Shown here in pieces: positions 57,102 to 64,000 of a stretch of DNA of 64,000 nt (its first letter is position 1; the number at the start of each line of letters is the position of its first letter). Origin of the DNA: Paenibacillus sp. JZ16 (GTDB lineage: Bacteria; Bacillota; Bacilli; Paenibacillales; Paenibacillaceae). Position numbers and translations under genes: made by a program. A model generated the notes under the pieces. It saw only the letters and a program-made list of their open reading frames with translations, did no database searches and was not told where the DNA came from. The stretch covers positions 4,313,501 through 4,377,500 of the forward strand of contig NZ_CP017659.1 in the NCBI RefSeq assembly GCF_015326965.1. The letters run 5' to 3'.

Positions 57102-58214
57102 TTGTTTGTCAAAAATGTCAGCCTGCAGCATTATCGAAATTACGAGAAGCTGCAGCTTGAGGCGTTTGGCGATGTCAATTTGATCATCGGACGCAATGCC
57201 CAAGGAAAGACGAATTTGATGGAGGCGCTCTTCGTGCTTGCTTTAACGAAGAGCCATCGGACCTCCAAGGATCGCGAATTGATTGGATTCGAGCAGTCCA
57301 GTGCGCATATATCAGCCGAGATTGATCGCAAGTACGGCCCTTTGAGGCTGGAGCTGAGTTTGTCTCAGCAGGGGAAGAAGGCAAAAATCAACGGACTCGA
57401 GCAGCGGAAGCTTAGCGATTTCATCGGCTCGCTCAATGTCGTGATGTTTGCGCCCGAGGATCTGGAGATTGTCAAAGGCACGCCGGGGGTTCGCCGCCGG
57501 TTTCTTGACATGGAGATCGGGCAGGTCGCGCCAAGCTATCTGTTTCACCTGCAGCAATACCAGAAGGTGCTTGTGCAGCGCAACAATCTGCTGAAGCAAT
57601 TATGGGGGAAGGGCAGCGCCGAACAAGCGATGCTGGACATTTGGAACAACCAATTGGCAGAACATGGTGTTAAAATCGTCAAGAAGAGGAAACAATTTAT
57701 AAAAAAGCTGCAAAAGTGGGCTGAGACCATTCATCAGGGAATCACAAACGGTCTGGAAGAGCTCTCTTTACACTACCTTCCGTCCTTTGCTGACGCGGAG
57801 GAAGAAGATGAAGCTGTCTTATTTGAGACATTTATGATAAAATTATCACAAATGAAAGAGCAAGAAATACGGCGTGGTATGACATTGGCAGGTCCTCATC
57901 GAGATGATCTGGCTTTTTATATTAATGGCAAAGAAGTCCAAACGTATGGATCTCAAGGTCAGCAGCGGACGACGGCGCTATCTTTGAAACTGGCTGAAAT
58001 CGAGCTGATACAGGAAGAGATCGGTGAATATCCGGTGCTGCTTCTGGATGATGTGCTTTCTGAATTGGATCCGTACCGGCAGACACAATTGATCGAGACA
58101 TTCCAGAGCAAAGTGCAGACATTCATCACGGCGACGGGCATTGAGAGTTTGAATACCGACAAATTGAAGGGTGCCAGCATTTTTCATGTCCATGACGGAC
58201 AGGTGGGCTCTTAA
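57102..58214 (+). CDS. recF: DNA replication and repair protein RecF
   Basis: SMC-like ATPase (370 aa) that helps load RecA at gaps. It starts with TTG (MFVKNVSLQHYRNYE). Walker A GRNAQGKTNLMEAL, signature LGSQGQQRTTALSLKLAE-type (SQGQQRTTALSL), Walker B VLLLDDVLSELD. Full length. Confidence 0.97.
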   Translation: MFVKNVSLQHYRNYEKLQLEAFGDVNLIIGRNAQGKTNLMEALFVLALTKSHRTSKDRELIGFEQSSAHISAEIDRKYGPLRLELSLSQQGKKAKINGLEQRKLSDFIGSLNVVMFAPEDLEIVKGTPGVRRRFLDMEIGQVAPSYLFHLQQYQKVLVQRNNLLKQLWGKGSAEQAMLDIWNNQLAEHGVKIVKKRKQFIKKLQKWAETIHQGITNGLEELSLHYLPSFADAEEEDEAVLFETFMIKLSQMKEQEIRRGMTLAGPHRDDLAFYINGKEVQTYGSQGQQRTTALSLKLAEIELIQEEIGEYPVLLLDDVLSELDPYRQTQLIETFQSKVQTFITATGIESLNTDKLKGASIFHVHDGQVGS

Positions 58215-58227
58215 GGAGTGATTCCAT

Positions 58228-60416
<2,189 letters not shown>

Positions 60417-60428
60417 AGTTAATAATCC

Positions 60429-60478
60429 AAAAAGGGGCATCCCAAGGTCTGTGAAGGCCTCAGGGACTGCCCTTTTAT
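60429..60478. terminator. Bidirectional terminator between gyrB and the ATP-grasp gene
   Basis: AAAAGGGGCATCCC/GGGACTGCCCTTTT stem with T runs on both strands, between convergent stops. Confidence 0.85.
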
Positions 60479-60551
60479 TTTTACGATAGATACGATTTGG
60501 TGTGTTCGCCATATATCCTGAATCTAGGCATTAAATTATATATCGCATAGG

Positions 60552-61364
60552 CTAACCGGTCTTTTTGGCTTTTTTCTTGCCGGTTAAGTTACGCCCATAA
60601 GCGTTTGCATACTTTTTTACTTGATTGTAGATGCTGGGATCCTTGAAAAATTTCTTGAACGGGAACAGTGCAGGTTTGGTATTAACCTCCAAGATCCAGA
60701 TGTTCCAGCGACCGTCGATGGCAATATCGAGGCCGATTTCTTTCAGCTTGGGATAGGATTTCTGCAGCTGCGATGCGACATTCACCCCAAGCACATTCAG
60801 CTCTTTACGGATGTTCTCTGCCTCATCCGCCGTCATATGCTCGGTCATCAGCGGTTTATAGTGCTGGGCTGCCCCACCGCTATGGTGGTTGGTAATGATT
60901 TTATTCTTGGCCGCTACCCGCCCGATTATTCCTGTGCTCACCCACTGGCCAGAAGGACTCTTCTGAGTAAGTACACGTAGATCAAAGGGGCGGCCTTTAT
61001 GGCGAAGCAGATGGATGCCTTGCTGAATGAGATATTCCTTCCCCTGAAACAAAGCGCTCAGTGTTTTATCGAGACTCTCCAGGGAGGTAAACATTTCGGT
61101 TTTCTGTTCATAACGAAGCTTGTAGGAAGTGGTCGTGGTTTCGTCGGCATCACCGATTTTGGATTGGAGCTGCTCGACTGACATGACGCCGACGCCATAG
61201 GTTCCCCGGTCAGGCTTGATATACACAAGCGTATGTGTGCCCAGCATGTCACCAAGCGCCTCCAATGAATACTGGCGGGTAGAGGGAACATAAGAGGCGA
61301 GACCTTTATTTTTCAAGAGTATTTTCGTTTTCGCCCACTTGCTTGCAACGCGTTGGATAGTCAA
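60552..61364 (-). CDS. YheC/YheD-like ATP-grasp protein (spore coat associated family)
   Basis: A 270-aa ATP-grasp protein: YIKPDRGTYGVGVM (nucleotide loop), FDLRVLTQKSPSGQW, IGLDIAIDGRWNIWILEVNTKPALFPF (metal-binding end), and a basic tail. The family includes B. subtilis YheC and YheD, associated with the spore coat. It is on the minus strand, between gyrB and gyrA, a place where Paenibacillus often has such a gene (from memory). Substrate unknown. Confidence 0.88.
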   Translation of the reverse strand: MTIQRVASKWAKTKILLKNKGLASYVPSTRQYSLEALGDMLGTHTLVYIKPDRGTYGVGVMSVEQLQSKIGDADETTTTSYKLRYEQKTEMFTSLESLDKTLSALFQGKEYLIQQGIHLLRHKGRPFDLRVLTQKSPSGQWVSTGIIGRVAAKNKIITNHHSGGAAQHYKPLMTEHMTADEAENIRKELNVLGVNVASQLQKSYPKLKEIGLDIAIDGRWNIWILEVNTKPALFPFKKFFKDPSIYNQVKKYANAYGRNLTGKKKAKKTG

Positions 61365-61774
61365 CCATCTTCATCCTTTCCAGCTGTATGATGGGAGTGA
61401 CAGGATTTGGCCTGTCTCGTTAACAAACTCGTGTCCATCCGGTTGATTTGAAAGAATCGGGGCATCTCCAGCAAGAGAGCTTAAACCCGGAAAACATAGG
61501 ACAAGTATGACAAACAGTGGTATAATATAAAGATGTGATGCTACGAAAAGTCCTGTGCAATGCATTGTATGTGAAAAGGGGCACGGAGGACAGGGCGTAT
61601 ATCCCGGTTTCCGGGCAAAAATCATTCTTTCACTTGATCCATCCCGTGTTTAATTGTGCACGGTTTGTGAAAGTAATATAATAAAGGTTAGTGCGTTTTT
61701 AGGTTTCTAATCACTATTCTGCTTTTTTCACATAGATCAAGGCATGGTTGATAGGAAAATGAAGGAGGTCCAGC
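61365..61774. promoter_or_regulatory. gyrA upstream region with two candidate promoters
   Basis: Candidate SigA promoters on the plus strand: AGGACA-N17-TATAAT (61498-61526) and TTGTGC-N17-TATAAT (61654-61682). The latter is 93 bases before the gyrA ATG. No gene is supported. Confidence 0.55.
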
Positions 61775-64000
61775 ATGGCGGAAGAAAATTTCTCCCAAAT
61801 CAAAGATCGTGACATTGGTACCGAGATGCGCGAGTCCTTTATGGACTACGCGATGAGTATCATTGTCAGCCGGGCTTTGCCGGATGTACGGGACGGAATG
61901 AAGCCAGTACACCGTCGTATTTTATATGCGATGTCTGAACTTGGAATGGCCCCGGATAAACCGCATAAGAAATCGGCAAGAATTGTTGGCGAGGTTATCG
62001 GTAAGTACCATCCTCATGGTGATTCCGCAGTTTATGAATCCATGGTTCGGATGGCGCAGGACTTCTCCATGCGTTATATGCTTGTTGATGGACACGGAAA
62101 CTTCGGTTCCATTGACGGCGATATGGCAGCGGCTATGCGTTATACCGAGGCTCGTTTATCGAAGATTGCTATGGAAATGCTGCGTGATATTAATAAAGAA
62201 ACGATAGACTTTGCTCCTAACTATGATGGTGAGGAACAGGAGCCGGTCGTTCTTCCTGCGCGTTATCCTAACTTGCTGGTAAACGGCGTGTCCGGGATCG
62301 CAGTAGGTATGGCTACCAATATTCCGCCTCATAATCTCGGTGAAGTTATCGATGGCGTTCAGGCGATGATTCGAAATCCTGATATCACGCCGATGGAGCT
62401 GATGGAATATATTCAAGGACCGGATTTCCCGACAGCGGGTTATATTCTGGGACGTGAGGGGATTCGTCAAGCATACCGTACGGGCCGTGGATCCGTTACG
62501 ATGCGGGCGAAAGCGACCATAGAAGAGAATAACAACAAGGCTCGCATTGTCGTTCACGAGATTCCGTATCAGGTGAACAAGGCTCGACTGGTTGAGAAGA
62601 TCGCGGAATTGGTTCGCGATAAGCGGATTGACGGCATTACGGATCTCCGCGACGAGTCGGACCGTAACGGTATGCGGATTGTTATTGAGCTGCGCCGGGA
62701 CGTCAACCCAAATGTCGTTTTGAATAACCTGTACAAGCATACGGCTATGCAGTCTAATTTCGGTATTAACATGCTGGCTATCGTAAACAATGAGCCGAAA
62801 ATTTTGAATCTGCGCGACGTGCTGTTCTACTATTTGGAGCATCAGGTTATCGTTATCCGTCGCCGGACCGAGTTTGAACTGAAGAAGGCGGAAGCTCGCG
62901 CTCATATTCTCGAAGGTTTGCGGATTGCGCTGGATCATCTCGATGAGGTTATTGCCCTCATTCGCGCGTCGCAGACTACAGAGGCAGCTCGCGAAGGCTT
63001 GATGGAGCGTTTCGGTCTCAGTCATGAGCAGGCGCAGGCCATCCTGGATATGCGTTTGCAGCGCCTGACCGGACTCGAACGCGAGAAGATTGAGAACGAG
63101 TACCAAGAATTGCTTGCCAGAATCGCGGAACTGCGCGAGATCTTGGCTAATGAGCATCTTGTGCTTCAAATTATCAATGATGAGCTCCAAGAGATTAAGG
63201 AACGCTTCTCGGATGAGCGCCGTACCGAAATTACGGTCGGGGAAGACAGCATCCTGGATGAGGATCTGATTCCACGGGAAGAAGTGATCATCACCATTAC
63301 GCATACCGGTTACATCAAGCGTCTGCCTGCGAACACCTATCGCAGCCAGAAGCGGGGCGGCCGCGGCGTTGTGGGGATGGATACGAAGAGCGAAGACTTT
63401 GTCGAGCATCTCTTCGTCACGAATTCCCACCACTATCTGATGTTCTTCACGGACAAAGGGAAGGCGTACCGGTTGAAAGCCTATGAGATTCCTGAGCTTA
63501 GCCGTACCGCCCGCGGAACGCCGATCATCAACCTGATTCAGATTGAACAGGGCGAGTCGATCAATGCCGTGATCCCGGTGGAGAACTTTGACAGCGATAA
63601 TTTCTTGTTCTTTGCCACACGTCAGGGTGTCGTTAAGAAAACTCCGCTTGAGGATTATGTCAATATCCGCAAGGGCGGTCTGATTGCGATCAACCTGCGC
63701 GATGATGATTCCTTGATCGAGGTTAAGCTGACAGATGGTCAGCAGGAGATCATCATGGGAACGGCGCAAGGCATGTCCATCCGCTTCAAGGAGAGCGATG
63801 TTCGCTCGATGGGAAGAAGCGCGACGGGGGTGAAAGGGATTACGCTCGATGACGATGACGAAGTCATTGGCATGGACGTGGTGGACCAGGAGCTTGATAT
63901 CCTTATTGTAACGACCAAAGGTTACGGCAAGCGGACGCCTGCAAGCGACTACCGCAGTCAGACCCGTGGCGGCAAAGGGATCAAGACTATCAATATTACG
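61775..64000 (+). CDS. gyrA: DNA gyrase subunit A (3' end beyond window)
   Basis: Breakage-reunion subunit of gyrase; 742 codons are present and frame is open to the window edge, so about 80-100 residues are missing. ATG 61775 follows GAAGGAGGTCC. The catalytic Tyr lies in [12 protein letters not shown] (near residue 123). The quinolone-resistance region reads [17 protein letters not shown], with Ser and Glu at the usual positions, so no resistance substitution is visible. The GyrA box QKRGGRG marks the start of the C-terminal DNA-wrapping domain (about residue 524). Confidence 0.98.
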   Translation, partial: MAEENFSQIKDRDIGTEMRESFMDYAMSIIVSRALPDVRDGMKPVHRRILYAMSELGMAPDKPHKKSARIVGEVIGKYHPHGDSAVYESMVRMAQDFSMRYMLVDGHGNFGSIDGDMAAAMRYTEARLSKIAMEMLRDINKETIDFAPNYDGEEQEPVVLPARYPNLLVNGVSGIAVGMATNIPPHNLGEVIDGVQAMIRNPDITPMELMEYIQGPDFPTAGYILGREGIRQAYRTGRGSVTMRAKATIEENNNKARIVVHEIPYQVNKARLVEKIAELVRDKRIDGITDLRDESDRNGMRIVIELRRDVNPNVVLNNLYKHTAMQSNFGINMLAIVNNEPKILNLRDVLFYYLEHQVIVIRRRTEFELKKAEARAHILEGLRIALDHLDEVIALIRASQTTEAAREGLMERFGLSHEQAQAILDMRLQRLTGLEREKIENEYQELLARIAELREILANEHLVLQIINDELQEIKERFSDERRTEITVGEDSILDEDLIPREEVIITITHTGYIKRLPANTYRSQKRGGRGVVGMDTKSEDFVEHLFVTNSHHYLMFFTDKGKAYRLKAYEIPELSRTARGTPIINLIQIEQGESINAVIPVENFDSDNFLFFATRQGVVKKTPLEDYVNIRKGGLIAINLRDDDSLIEVKLTDGQQEIIMGTAQGMSIRFKESDVRSMGRSATGVKGITLDDDDEVIGMDVVDQELDILIVTTKGYGKRTPASDYRSQTRGGKGIKTINIT

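Noticed and set aside
62156..63769. 537-codon open frame on the minus strand opposite gyrA
   Set aside because: It lies wholly antisense to gyrA, has no ribosome site or family features, and its composition follows from gyrA codon use.

Overview
The window is the replication-origin region of a spore-forming, low-to-medium GC member of the Firmicutes, most likely a Paenibacillus or close relative. Three things point there. The gene order matches the Bacillales origin: walRKHIJ, purA, dnaB-rplI-gdpP, rpsF-ssb-rpsR, parAB-noc, rsmG-mnmG-mnmE-jag-yidC-rnpA-rpmH, dnaA-dnaN-yaaA-recF-remB-gyrB-gyrA. Sporulation genes are present (an alpha/beta-type SASP, yyaC, and a YheC/YheD-like ATP-grasp gene between gyrB and gyrA). 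Shine-Dalgarno sequences are strong and Bacillus-like. I could not compare with a database, so the genus is an inference.

Layout. Bases 1-11,730: an HtrA-like protease, a SASP on the opposite strand, the walRKHIJ cell-wall two-component operon, an M23/LysM/G5 cell-wall hydrolase and one unrecognised membrane-anchored protein. Bases 12,300-19,100: purA with its own promoter and a PurR-type operator, then a translationally coupled operon (MazG-like, yybS, gdpP, rplI, dnaB). Bases 19,300-28,100: a CBS-domain protein, an LCP cell-wall ligase, a D-Ala-D-Ala carboxypeptidase family protein and an oppABCDF-type peptide transporter. Bases 28,200-34,900: an AT-rich gap, a divergent SRAP protein, rpsF-ssb-rpsR with an S6:S18-like leader, yjzC, a candidate structured ncRNA, tRNA-Ser(CGA), DUF951, MscS, DUF3343 and yyaC. 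Bases 34,900-47,700: DUF4446, a cysteine-desulfurase-family enzyme, parAB, noc, rsmG-mnmG, mnmE and jag-yidC-rnpA-rpmH, with two perfect parS sites. Bases 48,100-53,040: a complete gluconate module (gndA, gntR, gntP, gntK) inserted between rpmH and dnaA. Bases 53,200-64,000: a decayed small membrane-protein locus, the DnaA-box cluster, dnaA, the unwinding region, dnaN, yaaA, recF, remB, gyrB, the ATP-grasp gene and the 5' 742 codons of gyrA.

How it works together. Left of dnaA almost everything is on the minus strand and right of it almost everything is on the plus strand, as expected for two forks leaving an origin at about 53.6-55.6 kb. The exceptions are the SASP, yjzC, the candidate ncRNA, yyaC, the gluconate genes and the ATP-grasp gene. 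The gluconate insertion is the most unusual large-scale feature: DnaA-box-like sites lie on both sides of it, so it appears to split the upstream origin region. Other notable points are the candidate ncRNA at 32,021-32,242, a dispersed repeat family in intergenic regions, an SRAP protein without two of its usual catalytic residues, and a near-ideal PurBox next to the purA promoter. I saw no CRISPR array, transposase, IS element, phage gene or rRNA gene.
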